DNA from: Actinomadura coerulea
GTDB lineage: Bacteria > Actinomycetota > Actinomycetes > Streptosporangiales > Streptosporangiaceae
DNA length: 64,000 bases
Assembly: GCF_014208105.1 (NCBI RefSeq)
Contig: NZ_JACHMQ010000001.1
Span: 1,550,001-1,614,000 of the forward strand
Reading direction: 5' to 3'
The translations under genes were made by a program, and so were the position numbers. How positions within the stretch are numbered: position 1 is the first letter of the stretch; every line of letters begins with the position of its first letter. Positions 55,063 to 64,000 of the stretch are shown piece by piece. The notes under the pieces are model-generated. The model was given only the letters and a program-made list of their open reading frames with translations, was not told the DNA's origin and searched no databases.

Positions 55063-57144
55063 ATGAGCGACACCCCGGCCAGCACCGAGATCGGCGACCG
55101 GGCGGCCTACGCCGCCGCCGTCCAGACCGCGGTCGCCGCCTCCGCCGCCTACTACGGCGAGGGCGACTCGCCGCTCGACGACGACGCCTACGACCGGCTG
55201 GTGCGCGGCATCGCCGCCTACGAGGCCGGCCATCCGGACGACGTGCTGCCCGAGTCCCCGACGGGCAAGGTCGCCGGGGGAGCGGTGGTCGGCGACGTCC
55301 CGCACACCGTCCCGATGCTGAGCCTGGACAACGTGTTCTCCGCCGAGGGCCTGCGGACGTGGGCGGCGCGCCTGGCCCGCAGGCTCGGCCGCGAGGTCGC
55401 GGCGTGGAGCGTGGAGCCGAAGCTGGACGGCATGGCGATCTCCGCCCGCTACCGGGGCGGGCGGCTCGTCCAGCTGGTGACGCGGGGCGACGGCGCCGCC
55501 GGGGACGACGTGTCGCACTGCACCGGCATGATCCTCGGCCTGCCGGGTCGCCTCGCCCGCCCGCTCACCGTCGAGCTGCGCGGCGAGGTGCTGATGACGC
55601 GGGCCCAGTTCGAGGCCGCCAACGCCGCCCGCACCGCCGCCGTGGGAACGACGTTCGCCAACCCGCGCAGCGCCGCCGCCGGATCCCTGCGCACCAGGGA
55701 CCACCCCTACGAGGTGGAGATGACCTTCTTCGCCTACGGGGCGCTCCCGATGGACGGCACCGACGGCGAGACGGCCGCGCGCCTGCGCGGCCTGCCGCAC
55801 AGCCAGATCATGGAGCTGGTCGCCGGCCTCGGCGCGAACACCACGGCCGCGACGTCCGCCCCGGGGATCACCGCGACGTCGCTGGAGCGGGTGCTGGAGC
55901 GGGTCGAGGAGATCGCCGCGCTGCGCGCCGGGCTCGACTTCGGCATCGACGGCATCGTGATCAAGGCGGACGCGGCGGCCGACCAGGCCGACGCCGGCCT
56001 GTCCTCGCGCGCCCCGCGCTGGGCGGTCGCCTACAAGCTGCCCGCGGTCGAGAAGATCACCCGGCTGCTGGACGTCGAGTGGAACGTCGGCCGCACCGGG
56101 GTCATCGCGCCCCGCGCCGTCCTGGAGCCCGTCGAGGTGGACGGCTCCACCGTCACCTACGCGACCCTGCACAACGCCGCCGACATCGAGCGGCGCGGAC
56201 TCATGATCGGCGACCACGTCACCGTCTACAAGGCGGGCGACGTCATCCCGCGCGTGGAGGCGCCCGTCACGCACCTGCGCACCGGGCGGGAGCGGCCCGT
56301 CGAGATCCCCGCGGCCTGCCCGCGCTGCGGCGACGGCATCGATGCCTCCCAGCAGCGCTGGAGGTGCGTCCGGGGCCGCGCCTGCCACGCCGTCGTCTCC
56401 GTCCGCTACGCGGTGGCCCGCGACCAGTTCGACATCGAGGGCCTCGGCGAGGGCCGCATCGACCAGCTCATCGCCGAGGGGCTGATCACCGACTTCGCCG
56501 ACCTGTTCACCCTCACCTACGACCAGGTCATCGCCCTGGATCGGATGGGCGAGACCAGCACCACCGCCCTTCTCGCCGCGATCGAGGGCGCCAAGGCCAA
56601 GCCGCTGAGCAAGGTGTTCTGCGCGCTCGGGGTGCGCGGCACCGGCCGGTCGATGTCGCGCCGCATCGCCCGCCACTTCGGCACGATGGACGCGATCCGC
56701 GCCGCGGACGCCGAGGCGCTCCAGGAGGTCGAGGGCGTCGGGCCGGAGCGCGCCGCGGTCCTGGTCGCGGAGATCGCCGAGCTGGCCCCCCTGATCGACA
56801 AGCTCGCCGCCGCCGGGGTCGCGATGACCGAGCCGGGCGCCGGGGTCCCCGCCGGGCGGGAGGCCGGGCAGGCCGCCGGGGCCGGCGCCGCCGACCCGCC
56901 CCTCGCCGGGATGTCCGTCGTCGTCACCGGAGCGATGTCCGGCCCGCTCGACGGCCTGTCGCGCGGCCAGGTGAACGAGCTGATCGAACGCGCCGGGGGC
57001 ACGGCGTCCTCGTCGGTGTCGTCCCGCACGTCCCTGCTGGTCGCGGGGGAGAAGGCCGGGTCCAAGAAGGCCAAGGCCGAGCGGCTCGGCATCGAGACCG
57101 TCACGCCGGAGGAGTTCGCCGCCCGCGTCGCGGCGTTCCTGTGA
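55063..57144 (+). CDS. ligA: NAD+-dependent DNA ligase
   Basis: A 693-residue ligase with the full domain order: Ia domain (about 12-60), adenylation domain with catalytic Lys in VEPKLDGMA (K120), OB fold ([20 protein letters not shown]), a four-Cys zinc finger (CPRCG...WRCVRGRAC), helix-hairpin-helix region ([12 protein letters not shown] ... [12 protein letters not shown]) and C-terminal BRCT ([15 protein letters not shown] ... [17 protein letters not shown]). It seals nicks in DNA during replication and repair. Several segments are more divergent than usual for actinobacterial LigA, and the neighbours are not those of the housekeeping copy (gatCAB), so it may be a second ligase (inference). 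The ATG is 39 bases after the hydrolase stop. Confidence 0.93.
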   Translation: MSDTPASTEIGDRAAYAAAVQTAVAASAAYYGEGDSPLDDDAYDRLVRGIAAYEAGHPDDVLPESPTGKVAGGAVVGDVPHTVPMLSLDNVFSAEGLRTWAARLARRLGREVAAWSVEPKLDGMAISARYRGGRLVQLVTRGDGAAGDDVSHCTGMILGLPGRLARPLTVELRGEVLMTRAQFEAANAARTAAVGTTFANPRSAAAGSLRTRDHPYEVEMTFFAYGALPMDGTDGETAARLRGLPHSQIMELVAGLGANTTAATSAPGITATSLERVLERVEEIAALRAGLDFGIDGIVIKADAAADQADAGLSSRAPRWAVAYKLPAVEKITRLLDVEWNVGRTGVIAPRAVLEPVEVDGSTVTYATLHNAADIERRGLMIGDHVTVYKAGDVIPRVEAPVTHLRTGRERPVEIPAACPRCGDGIDASQQRWRCVRGRACHAVVSVRYAVARDQFDIEGLGEGRIDQLIAEGLITDFADLFTLTYDQVIALDRMGETSTTALLAAIEGAKAKPLSKVFCALGVRGTGRSMSRRIARHFGTMDAIRAADAEALQEVEGVGPERAAVLVAEIAELAPLIDKLAAAGVAMTEPGAGVPAGREAGQAAGAGAADPPLAGMSVVVTGAMSGPLDGLSRGQVNELIERAGGTASSSVSSRTSLLVAGEKAGSKKAKAERLGIETVTPEEFAARVAAFL

Positions 57145-57151
57145 GCCGCGG

Positions 57152-58348
57152 CTACGCCGTCGTCCCGTCCCGTCCCGTCCGGTCGGCGCGGCCCGTCCGC
57201 ACCAGCCAGCTCAGCATCAGCATGAGGTCGAGCCGGCCGTCCGGCTCGGTGAATCGGCCGCCCGTCAGCTCCGTGATGCGGCGCAGCCGGTACCGGACGG
57301 TCTGCTCGTGGATGTGCAGCCGCTCCGCGGCGATCACCGCGTTGTCGCCGCACTGCAGGTAGGTCAGCAGCGTCTCGGCGAGCGGCTGCCGCCGCGCCGG
57401 GGGCAGCTCCAGCAGCGGCCCGAGGAGGGCCTCGGCGGTCGCGCCGACCAGTTCGTCCGCCGCGAGCGTGGCCAGGGACGCGACGTGGTCCACGCACCGG
57501 ACCGGGCCCTCGCCCGGCAGCAGCCCCCGTTCCGCCAGGGTCAGGGCGTGCCGGGCCCAGCGCAGCGAGAGCGCGCCCTGCCCGATCGGGACGGTCGGGC
57601 CGAGCGCCGAGGTGCCGAGCCTGCGCAGCGCCGGCCACAGCCGGTCCTGGCCGGGGCCCTCCGGGTCGGGCACCACGAGGAAGGGGACCGGCGCCTCCCA
57701 GTCGGCCAGCACCGCGGGCGGCAGGATCCGGGCGCCGGCGGGCGCCCCCGCCGGCAGCGCCACCAGCGCGATGCTCCTCGGCAGCTCCCAGCGGGCCGCG
57801 ACCGCCAGCTCGGCGACCGCCTCGTGCCCGGGCGGGGGCTCGGCGACCAGCAGGTCGCGGAGCCGGTCGCGGCGGCGCTCCCGCTCGGTCGCCAGCTGGC
57901 CCTGCTCGCGGGCGTACCCCTGCGCGGCGGCGTCGGCGGCGCGCGCCAGCAGCAGGAACAGCGAGTCGGTGAGCCGGCCGAGCGTCTCGCGCGACCAGCC
58001 GAGCCGGTAGGCGTCCTTGATGAACCTGCGGCAGGCGACCTGGCTGCTCACGCGCATCGCGTTCTGCAGCGCGGCCAGGCTCCCGCCCTGCCGCGCCTCC
58101 TCCTCGCCGAGCCGCATGTACAGCTCGGTGATCTTGCGCGCGTCCGCGGTCGGATGGTCGACGGAGTCCACGAAGAACGCGACGGTGTCGCTGACCGTCC
58201 GCTCCACCTTCCGGGCGTACTCGCCGCCGTCGGCGCCCGCGTACTCGGGGACCTGGTCGCGGATCTCCCGCTCCATCTCGTCCACGGCGGCCTGGAGGTG
58301 CTGCCGCAGAACGTCGGGCACCTCGGCGGGCATCGGCCCTTCGGTCAT
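57152..58348 (-). CDS. PucR/CdaR-family transcriptional regulator
   Basis: A 398-residue regulator. An N-terminal RsbRD-like helical region (about 10-165) precedes a GGDEF-like fold (about 175-290). The C-terminal PucR helix-turn-helix (about 320-385) reads LAETLLTYLQCGDNAVIAAERLHIHEQTVRYRLRRI. Proteins of this type control purine, sugar-acid or unknown pathways; the target is not visible. The gene is convergent with ligA, with 7 bases between stops. MPAEVP at 58333 is an alternative start. Confidence 0.9.
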   Translation of the reverse strand: MTEGPMPAEVPDVLRQHLQAAVDEMEREIRDQVPEYAGADGGEYARKVERTVSDTVAFFVDSVDHPTADARKITELYMRLGEEEARQGGSLAALQNAMRVSSQVACRRFIKDAYRLGWSRETLGRLTDSLFLLLARAADAAAQGYAREQGQLATERERRRDRLRDLLVAEPPPGHEAVAELAVAARWELPRSIALVALPAGAPAGARILPPAVLADWEAPVPFLVVPDPEGPGQDRLWPALRRLGTSALGPTVPIGQGALSLRWARHALTLAERGLLPGEGPVRCVDHVASLATLAADELVGATAEALLGPLLELPPARRQPLAETLLTYLQCGDNAVIAAERLHIHEQTVRYRLRRITELTGGRFTEPDGRLDLMLMLSWLVRTGRADRTGRDGTTA

Positions 58349-58432
58349 CCGTTGTCCGATCGGCGGGGTGGGCTCGGGCGAATCACCCTAGGCAAGAAAG
58401 CGAACCCTGTCATCACCCCCCGGACCGGGCGG

Positions 58433-59746
58433 TCAGGGATGCGCGGGCTGCGGTGCGGAGGCCGCGGAGGGCGCGGGGGCCGCGGAGGAGCGTCGGCGGG
58501 CCGTCAGGCGGCGGCCGAGGTTCTGCGCGGGCCGCTCGACGTAGCGGTGCGCCAGCGCCGCCGAGGTGAGGACGGTCGCCAGCAGCACCACGCCCCAGAC
58601 CGCCCGGACCGGCGCCGACAGCCCCCAGGTGTCGCGTCCGGCGGCGTGCCAGATCGCCTGGATGACCAGCGGGTGCAGCAGGTAGACCGAGTAGCTGACC
58701 AGGCCCAGCCACACGAACACGCGCGGCATGGAGCGGTTCCGCAGGGCGAGCCCGGCCAGGAACGTCAGCCATGCGGCGCCCACGGCGATGGACCAGTCCA
58801 GGCCGAGGGGGTTCGGGTTGGCGTGCAGCGCCCAGCTGGTCGGCGCGCGCAGGCCCGCCGCCAGCGTCAGGGCGGGGACGATCGCCACCATCGCCGCGGC
58901 GGGCCCGGGCCGGAGCCGCCCGTCCTGGATGCCGCGGATCGCGGTCCCGGCGAACATGGTGGCGATGATGCACAGGCTCTCGATCGCGCCGATGCGGCTG
59001 TTCAGCACGAGCAGGACGAGGGCCAGCGCGGCCGCCACCGCGACGCCCGTCCGCCGCAGCCCGCGGTTCCGGCTGACCATGGCGGCCAGCCCGCCGGCGA
59101 GCAGCAGCGCGGCGGCGAGGACCGTCCCGCCCGGCCACCGGGAGGCCAGCAGCCCGGACGGCAGCGCGACCCCGAGGATGGCGGCGCCCACGCCGAAGCC
59201 GAGGGCGACCCGGGCGCTGGCGCGGTGCACGCCGGCGACGAACATCGCGGTCACGAGCAGGTAGAAGACCATCTCGTAGGACAGCGTCCAGAAGACGTTG
59301 ACGACGTTCGGGACGCCCAGCAGGTCCTGCAGCATCGTCAGGTGCGCCAGCGCGGACGCCCAGGGCCGGTCGCCGATCGCCGCGGGCACGCCGTAGGACA
59401 GGCCGGCCGCGCCGAGCAGCAGCGCCAGGACCACCGACACGCCCCACGCCGGGTACAGCCGGAAGAACCGCCCCAGCCAGAACTGCCGGACGCTGCCGCG
59501 CCGCTCCAGGGAGAACGGCACGACGTAGCCGCTGACGAGGAAGAACACGAAGACCCCGTACCGGCCGAAGTCGAACCACGGGCCGGTCGCCTGGCGGACC
59601 TCGGGCAGCAGCACGTCCAGGGAGTGCTCGAACACCACCACCAGGGCGGCGAGGCCGCGCAGCGCGTCCAGCCACCCCATGCGCGGTGCCTTCGCCGGGG
59701 GAGCGCCGATCGTCGTGTCAGGCGGAGTCAGGGTGTTCGTCGGCAT
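58433..59746 (-). CDS. Acyltransferase-3 family membrane protein
   Basis: A 437-residue protein with about ten hydrophobic segments. It carries the Acyl_transf_3 opening GWLDALRGLAALVVVFEHSLDVLLP with its conserved R and H, RYGVFVFFLVSGYVVPFSLERRGSVRQFWLGRFFRLYP, a central SYEMVFYLLVTAMF and YSVYLLHPLVIQAIWH. Such enzymes O-acylate polysaccharides, antibiotics or lipids at the inner membrane. ATG 59746 is chosen because its product starts with a short polar leader; an in-frame start at 59791 exists. No glycan genes surround it, so the substrate is unknown. Confidence 0.9.
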   Translation of the reverse strand: MPTNTLTPPDTTIGAPPAKAPRMGWLDALRGLAALVVVFEHSLDVLLPEVRQATGPWFDFGRYGVFVFFLVSGYVVPFSLERRGSVRQFWLGRFFRLYPAWGVSVVLALLLGAAGLSYGVPAAIGDRPWASALAHLTMLQDLLGVPNVVNVFWTLSYEMVFYLLVTAMFVAGVHRASARVALGFGVGAAILGVALPSGLLASRWPGGTVLAAALLLAGGLAAMVSRNRGLRRTGVAVAAALALVLLVLNSRIGAIESLCIIATMFAGTAIRGIQDGRLRPGPAAAMVAIVPALTLAAGLRAPTSWALHANPNPLGLDWSIAVGAAWLTFLAGLALRNRSMPRVFVWLGLVSYSVYLLHPLVIQAIWHAAGRDTWGLSAPVRAVWGVVLLATVLTSAALAHRYVERPAQNLGRRLTARRRSSAAPAPSAASAPQPAHP

Positions 59747-59945
59747 CCGGGCCACGATAGGGGCCGAACCGTTACCGTTTCTAACGGGCAAATGAGATTT
59801 CTCTTAACAGCGCCAGCCGTCGGCTGACGCAGCGTCACGGGACGCGGACGCCGGATGAGCGGCGAGACCAGGGCGGGCACGGCGAACCGGAGGACCTCGC
59901 CGGAACGCGGCTTATCGGAGAAATGTGATCAACCCCACATCGGCG

Positions 59946-60734
59946 TCAGCGGACGCCGACGGCTCCGTACATGACCGGCGCGTCGCCGGGGCCGGCGGGT
60001 CCGCCGGCGGTGAGCGGCGTCACGCCGGGCGGCAGCGGGCGGAACGGCCCGAGGAGCCGCGCGATCTCGGCGCCGCCGCGCGGATGCACCGGGACCGAGG
60101 TCGCCTCGCCGTAGAGCCGCGCGGCCTCGGTGACGGAGCCGGGGGCGAAGTCGGCCGTGGCGTGCGAGACGACCAGCGCGCTGCCGGGCGCGGTGGCCGC
60201 CGCGAGGTCGGCGACGAGGTCCCCGGCGCCCTCCACGAAGTGCAGGACGCTGGAGAACACCAGCGCGACCGGTTCGGCCGGATCGATGAGCCGCCGCACC
60301 TCGGGACTGCCCATGACGGCGGCCGGGTCGCGGATGTCGGCCCGCAGCGCCGCGACGTTGCCGCCGTCGATGAGCAGCGCGCGGGCGTGGGCGATGACGA
60401 GCGGGTCGTGGTCGACGTAGACGACGCGGGCGCCGCCGTCGCGGCCCGCGGCCATCTGGTGCAGGTTGGCGGTCCGCGGCAGGCCGCAGCCGAGGTCGAC
60501 GAACTGCCGCACGCCGCGTCCGGCGAGCAGCGCGGCCGAGGCGGCGAGGAAGCGGCGGGCGGCGCGGGCGGCCGCCGCCGCCTGCGGCAGGACCCGCAGG
60601 ATCCGCTGGGCGAGGTCGCGGTCGGACGCGTAGTTGTCCTTGCCGCCGAGGAGGTAGTCCTGGACGCGCGCCGAACCCGGCCTGTGCAGGGCGAGAGGGG
60701 TGGTCTCCGGCGCCCTCGTGCCGGCCATGGGCAT
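59946..60734 (-). CDS. DUF574-family SAM-dependent methyltransferase
   Basis: A 262-residue protein of an actinobacteria-specific family (methyltransf_19). It has the family opening RPGSARVQDYLLGGKDNYASDRD, then the SAM-binding FVDLGCGLP near 82, VVYVDHDPLVIAHARALL and LVFSSVLHFV. The family is abundant in Streptomyces and relatives, with poorly known substrates; some members sit by regulatory genes. AGGTGAAG precedes ATG 60734. The 282 bases upstream to the next gene hold nothing I recognise. Confidence 0.88.
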   Translation of the reverse strand: MPMAGTRAPETTPLALHRPGSARVQDYLLGGKDNYASDRDLAQRILRVLPQAAAAARAARRFLAASAALLAGRGVRQFVDLGCGLPRTANLHQMAAGRDGGARVVYVDHDPLVIAHARALLIDGGNVAALRADIRDPAAVMGSPEVRRLIDPAEPVALVFSSVLHFVEGAGDLVADLAAATAPGSALVVSHATADFAPGSVTEAARLYGEATSVPVHPRGGAEIARLLGPFRPLPPGVTPLTAGGPAGPGDAPVMYGAVGVR

Positions 60735-61016
60735 GGTGCTTCACCTGTCGCCTTCACCAGAGGGGATCGGTGCAATGGCTCGCTTACGACGGTAGGCGGC
60801 CGCGGCGGGCCCGGAGACGGCGGCGTCCGGTAGGCCGTCCGAAACCCGCCGGACACATGGCCGCATGGGGACAGCCGGGTTTGGCCCATCATCGTCCGGT
60901 ACTGCGACGCACCGCCGGGGCGCGGGCGCGCCCGCGCGCGGGCACCGGCCTGCGACTGGCCTTTTCCGGCCATGACAAGCACTTAACCGAAGACGCCGTT
61001 TCCCGGTGGAGGCGGG

Positions 61017-61646
61017 TCACCCCTCGGGGTCGCGCCACATGAGCCAGACCGCCGGGCACCCCCTGCCCGGCAGCGGCAGTTCGCGCGTCACCCGGAAGCC
61101 GAACCGCTCGTAGTAGGGCACGTTCTGTTCCTTGGACGACTCCAGGTAGGCGGGCAGGCCCTCGGCGTCGCAGCGGTCGAGCCGCGACCGCAGCAGGGCC
61201 GCGCCCAGGCCGTTGCCCTGGGCCGGGGGATCGGTGCCGAGCACGGCCAGGTACCAGTGCGGCTCGCGCGGGTGGTGCTTCTCGATCGCGCTGAGCGTGC
61301 GGAGGGTGGCCGGCGTCCTGGCGCCCAGGATGCGCAGCAGCGGCACGGCGTACGCGGCCTGCAACCGCAGCGGCACGCTCCACAGACCGGGCGGGTCCCA
61401 CAGCGCGGCGGCCTCCGCCCCGTCCCCGCGCCCGGTGGTCTCGGTCGCTCCGTGGGGGAGGTGCACCCTCCGCAGCAGGATGTCGAACAGCGCGGTCATC
61501 CGCCGCACCCGGGAGGCGTCGTCGGGCAGGAGCCAGCGCCAGACCGGGTCGTCGCCGAAGGCGCGCCCGAGCACGCCCGCGAGCGGCGCGGTGTCGGCGT
61601 CGTCCGCCACGCGGACGAGGGGGGACGGACGGGGCTCGGACGTCAT
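61017..61646 (-). CDS. GNAT-family N-acetyltransferase
   Basis: A 209-residue acetyltransferase. A GNAT fold is visible from residue 8 (VRVADDADTAPLAGVLGRAFGDDPVWRWLLPDD) with the acetyl-CoA loop PPAQGNGLGAALLRSRLDRCD near 150 and the final strand YERFGFRVTRELPLPG. The subtype, with an N-terminal FxDDPxxRW motif, is common in actinobacteria and often acts on small amines or toxins; the substrate is unknown. ATG 61646 is used; an in-frame start at 61703 would add 19 Arg-rich residues. Confidence 0.9.
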   Translation of the reverse strand: MTSEPRPSPLVRVADDADTAPLAGVLGRAFGDDPVWRWLLPDDASRVRRMTALFDILLRRVHLPHGATETTGRGDGAEAAALWDPPGLWSVPLRLQAAYAVPLLRILGARTPATLRTLSAIEKHHPREPHWYLAVLGTDPPAQGNGLGAALLRSRLDRCDAEGLPAYLESSKEQNVPYYERFGFRVTRELPLPGRGCPAVWLMWRDPEG

Positions 61647-61710
61647 GGCGCGGTCTCCTCGGGGGACGCGCCGATCCTCACCGGGGCCGCGGCCCCGCGT
61701 CAAGGACGGG

Positions 61711-62154
61711 TCACTTGCGGCCGCGGCGCTCGGCGCGCGACCTGGCCAGTTCCTCCAGCACGAGCGAGGCGCCGATCCCGACCAGCCAGGTGTCCTTGGC
61801 GAGCGGGATGCCCTGCGGGGAGGGGCGCAGCCCGCCCTCCTGCCGGGTGCCGGGCAGCCGCAGGTACAGGCCGGTCAGCCCGGCCGAGAACGCGGTGAGC
61901 GCCGCGCCCGCGACGAGGGAGGGCACCAGCGGCACCAGCAGCACGGTGCCGAGGGCGACCTCCGCCCTGCCGAGGTTGCGGGTGAAGTCCCGCGGGTCCT
62001 GCGAATCCAGGAACGGGTAGGCGGTCTTGGCCGTCCCGTGGATCTCGTCGGCCGCCTCGTCCAGCCCCTGGAGCTTCGACAGGCCCGAGTTCAGGACGAA
62101 CGCGCCGACGGCCAGCCGGACGGGCATCTGGTGAGCGCGAGCAAGAAGACGCAT
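61711..62154 (-). CDS. DoxX-family membrane protein
   Basis: A 147-residue membrane protein with about four hydrophobic segments: ARAHQMPVRLAVGAFVLNSGLSKLQG at the N-terminus, VALGTVLLVPLVPSLVAGAALTAFSAGLTGLYLR, and WLVGIGASLVLEELAR at the C-terminus. This matches the DoxX/DoxD-like family, linked in some species to redox or thiosulfate metabolism but mostly uncharacterised. ATG 62154 follows GGGGACACG. Confidence 0.82.
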   Translation of the reverse strand: MRLLARAHQMPVRLAVGAFVLNSGLSKLQGLDEAADEIHGTAKTAYPFLDSQDPRDFTRNLGRAEVALGTVLLVPLVPSLVAGAALTAFSAGLTGLYLRLPGTRQEGGLRPSPQGIPLAKDTWLVGIGASLVLEELARSRAERRGRK

Positions 62155-62377
62155 CGTGTCCCCAAAGCGATCGGAAGACGGGCGAAGGGCATCATTCCCC
62201 CCGATTCGCCTCTTCATCTGATCGCCAGGTCAAGTCTCGGCCTGCCGGAGCGGAGGCGGGATACCACGCGGGGAGCAGGCGCCCGGCGGGCGCCTGCCCC
62301 GGGCGGGGCGGCCACGGCCGGGCGGCAGTGGGGGCAGGTGGCGCCCGCCGAGGCGATCGCCGGGATCGGACGGGCGC

Positions 62378-63352
62378 TCAGCTGAGGCCGGGGCTCAGGG
62401 TGCGCATGTAGACGCGGATCGTGGTGCCCTCCGGTCCGGTGTGGACGCGGACCAGGTCGGCGAGGTGGTTGACCATGAGGATGCCGCGGCCGCCGTTCGG
62501 GCTCATGTCCGCCGGGCGCCGCCCGGCGAGCGGGTCGCTGATCGTCCCCGCGTCGCTGACCTCGCAGACCACGTGCTCCTTCTCCGCCCAGAGCCGCGCG
62601 GTGCCCGTGCCGCCGCCGTGCAGGCAGGAGTTGGCGGCCAGCTCGTTCACGGCGAGCTCCAGGTCGCCGACGGCGCCGGCGCCGAGGCCGAACCGAGCCC
62701 CCCAGTGGCAGGCGAACTCGCGGACGAGGGGGAGCGCGTCGATGTCGAAGCTGATCGCGACCGCACCGGCGGCCTCGGCCGGCTCGGGCAGCGGCAGGTT
62801 GTAGTCGCCGATGACGCGGTGCGGGGCGTAGTCGCCGCTCGGGTGCGCCCCGAAGCGGTCGATCACGACCGGATGGGTGGCGCGGGCGTCGGCGATCGCC
62901 ACCGGGTCGAGCCGGACCACGTCGTAGGGGCACAGGATGGTCGCCTCGCGCCCGGCGAAAGCAAGGTTGATCAGGGCCTCGTGCTGCGCGCAGGCCGGGT
63001 ACTCGGTCGCCGAGCGGCCGGGCCAGATCGGCTCGCCGATGATCCGCACCCGGCCTCCGGTGTGCCGGTCGGCGAAGTGCCGCAGCACTCCCGGGATGAT
63101 GCGCCCGGGGTTGCGGCCCGCCTTCGCCATGTCGATCCAGCTCACCCGGTCGGCTGCCGCGCCCAGGGCGTCGCTGAGCTGGGCCACGCGCACGCCGGGC
63201 ACCGCCACGGCCACCGGCTCCCTCGCGTCGAGCCCGGCGCGGATGAACGGCAGGGTGCCCGCCAGGTACTCCTCGTCGCCGCGGTAGAAGAGCGCGGGGT
63301 GGACGAACGCGTCCTCGCGTGCCTCGCCCCCTCCACCGCGCCTGAGGCTCAT
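62378..63352 (-). CDS. MEDS-domain sensor with anti-sigma-type HATPase
   Basis: A 324-residue regulator. The N-terminal MEDS domain (about 10-185) has HPALFYRGDEEYLAGTLPFIRAGLDAREPVAVAVPG and CPYDVVRLDP. The C-terminal HATPase_c_2 domain (about 205-320) has the N-box ELAVNELAANSCLHGG, VCEVSDAGTISDP and GRGILMVNHLADLV. It has no His phospho-acceptor, so it is of the RsbW/SpoIIAB type, a Ser kinase or ATP-dependent binder of a STAS protein. A matching STAS protein is encoded at 4257, but a link is only speculation. ATG 63352 lacks a strong ribosome site. The gap 63353-63575 has no visible gene. Confidence 0.88.
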   Translation of the reverse strand: MSLRRGGGGEAREDAFVHPALFYRGDEEYLAGTLPFIRAGLDAREPVAVAVPGVRVAQLSDALGAAADRVSWIDMAKAGRNPGRIIPGVLRHFADRHTGGRVRIIGEPIWPGRSATEYPACAQHEALINLAFAGREATILCPYDVVRLDPVAIADARATHPVVIDRFGAHPSGDYAPHRVIGDYNLPLPEPAEAAGAVAISFDIDALPLVREFACHWGARFGLGAGAVGDLELAVNELAANSCLHGGGTGTARLWAEKEHVVCEVSDAGTISDPLAGRRPADMSPNGGRGILMVNHLADLVRVHTGPEGTTIRVYMRTLSPGLS

Positions 63353-63575
63353 CGTTCGGTCGCTCCGTCCGGTGCCGCTGTCCCGTGCATTCGATCGAGA
63401 ATACGCGCCGGAGGGAAGCCGTACGAGCAGGCCCATGCGGACATCCCCCGAGGTCAGCCGATCTGATGTTCCGAACCAGCGGTACCCGCGAGGCGCCCTC
63501 CGAAAACAGACAATATCCGGACCAATTGGGGACGAGAGCCTCGCGCCGCCCGTCCGCCGTCAGGTGACCGGGGGG

Positions 63576-64000
63576 TCATTGGCCGGGCAGCAGGACCGCG
63601 TCCACGACATCGGTCAGCCGCCCGCGCCTGCGGTGGGCGCCGCGCTGGAGGTCCGCGCCCGTCCCCCCGGCGACCAGGCGCCGGACCCCGCGGGCGACTG
63701 CGTCCAGGTCGCCGGTGCCGCGCAGCGCGGGCCGCACGTGCGCGAGCAGGTCCCCGGCCTGCGCGCCGAAGGTCGCGGGCCGGCCCGTGCGCACGTCCAG
63801 GCCCCGCCCGGCCAGGCCGTGCCGCGCCGCCATCCAGTAGGCCGCGCGCAGCATCTCCGGGGGCGGGTCGGGCGCACGCTCGCCGGCGTCCACGGCGTCG
63901 GACGACATCTGTACCAGCGCCCGGACCAGCGCGGCGAACACCGACGCCTCCCCGGCCGTCGGGGCGACGTCCGCGAGCCGGACCTCGATCGTGGGCAGCC
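63576..64000 (-). CDS. Carboxylate-amine ligase (YbdK/GCS2 family), partial
   Basis: The C-terminal 140 residues of a gene that continues past the right edge. The reading frame is open from the edge with LPTIEVRLADVAPTAGEASVFAALVRALV, then RAAYWMAARHGLAGRGLDVRTGRPA and a helical tail. The PTIEVR segment and AAxHGL motif are typical of the glutamate-cysteine-ligase-like YbdK family, which forms a gamma-amide bond using ATP. Catalytic N-terminal parts are outside the window. Confidence 0.8.
   Translation of the reverse strand, partial: LPTIEVRLADVAPTAGEASVFAALVRALVQMSSDAVDAGERAPDPPPEMLRAAYWMAARHGLAGRGLDVRTGRPATFGAQAGDLLAHVRPALRGTGDLDAVARGVRRLVAGGTGADLQRGAHRRRGRLTDVVDAVLLPGQ

Noticed and set aside
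1..64000. CRISPR arrays, rRNA operons, prophage genes or replication origins.
   Set aside because: I saw no regularly spaced repeats, no rRNA-like sequence, no phage structural or integrase genes and no DnaA-box cluster in the window.

Overview
The window is about 64 kb of very GC-rich DNA with dense genes, frequent GTG and TTG starts, many four-base gene overlaps and DtxR/IdeR-type iron boxes. This points to an actinomycete. The predicted siderophore (salicyl-oxazoline, Gly, beta-Ala, N-methyl-N-hydroxy-Orn, hydroxy-Orn) is of the madurastatin type, which suggests Actinomadura or a close relative (inference).

Left part (1-8.0 kb): two paralogous membrane histidine kinases flank a LuxR-type response regulator. 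Each kinase has lost a different catalytic half: the first lacks the ATP-binding boxes, the second lacks the phospho-accepting His. A STAS anti-sigma-antagonist protein follows, then a TetR / ABC-ATPase / ABC-permease export operon.

Siderophore locus (8.0-16.9 kb and 27.2-43.3 kb): it holds two FecCD-type permeases, an ArCP-Cy-A-PCP synthetase (MbtB-like), an EntS-like exporter, aspartate decarboxylase PanD (makes beta-alanine), a salicylate-AMP ligase, an MbtI-like salicylate synthase, a 4018-residue NRPS, an iron-siderophore binding lipoprotein, an ornithine N-hydroxylase and an MbtH protein. Six iron boxes control all the transcription units, which ties the separated parts into one regulon. 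Specificity residues read by eye predict Gly, beta-Ala and N5-hydroxy-Orn for the three modules of the large NRPS. Its third module carries an embedded methyltransferase, and it ends in a C-PCP pair with no A domain and no thioesterase.

Island inside the siderophore locus (17-27.2 kb): a Ser/Thr kinase with a WD40-like C-terminus, a RibD-C reductase, a DMT-type membrane protein, a Ro60 orthologue (Rsr) with two Y RNAs just upstream, a 5'-truncated exonuclease fused to an Imm35-type immunity gene, an excalibur-domain protein and an Fpg/Nei DNA glycosylase. The proximal Y RNA is YrlA-like, with a circularly permuted tRNA-like module. The distal one is a short hairpin sharing the same presumed Ro-binding elements. 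This RNA-protein system is the most striking item in the window.

Right part (43.4-64 kb): a secreted esterase; an acyl-CoA ligase, TetR regulator and complete LivFGHM-type ABC importer with binding protein, apparently joined by one shared TetR palindrome; a DMT transporter; a derelict IS110 element; a Tat-exported hydrolase; a NAD+-dependent DNA ligase; a PucR-type regulator; an acyltransferase-3 membrane protein; a DUF574 methyltransferase; a GNAT; a DoxX protein; a MEDS-HATPase regulator; and a carboxylate-amine ligase cut by the window edge.
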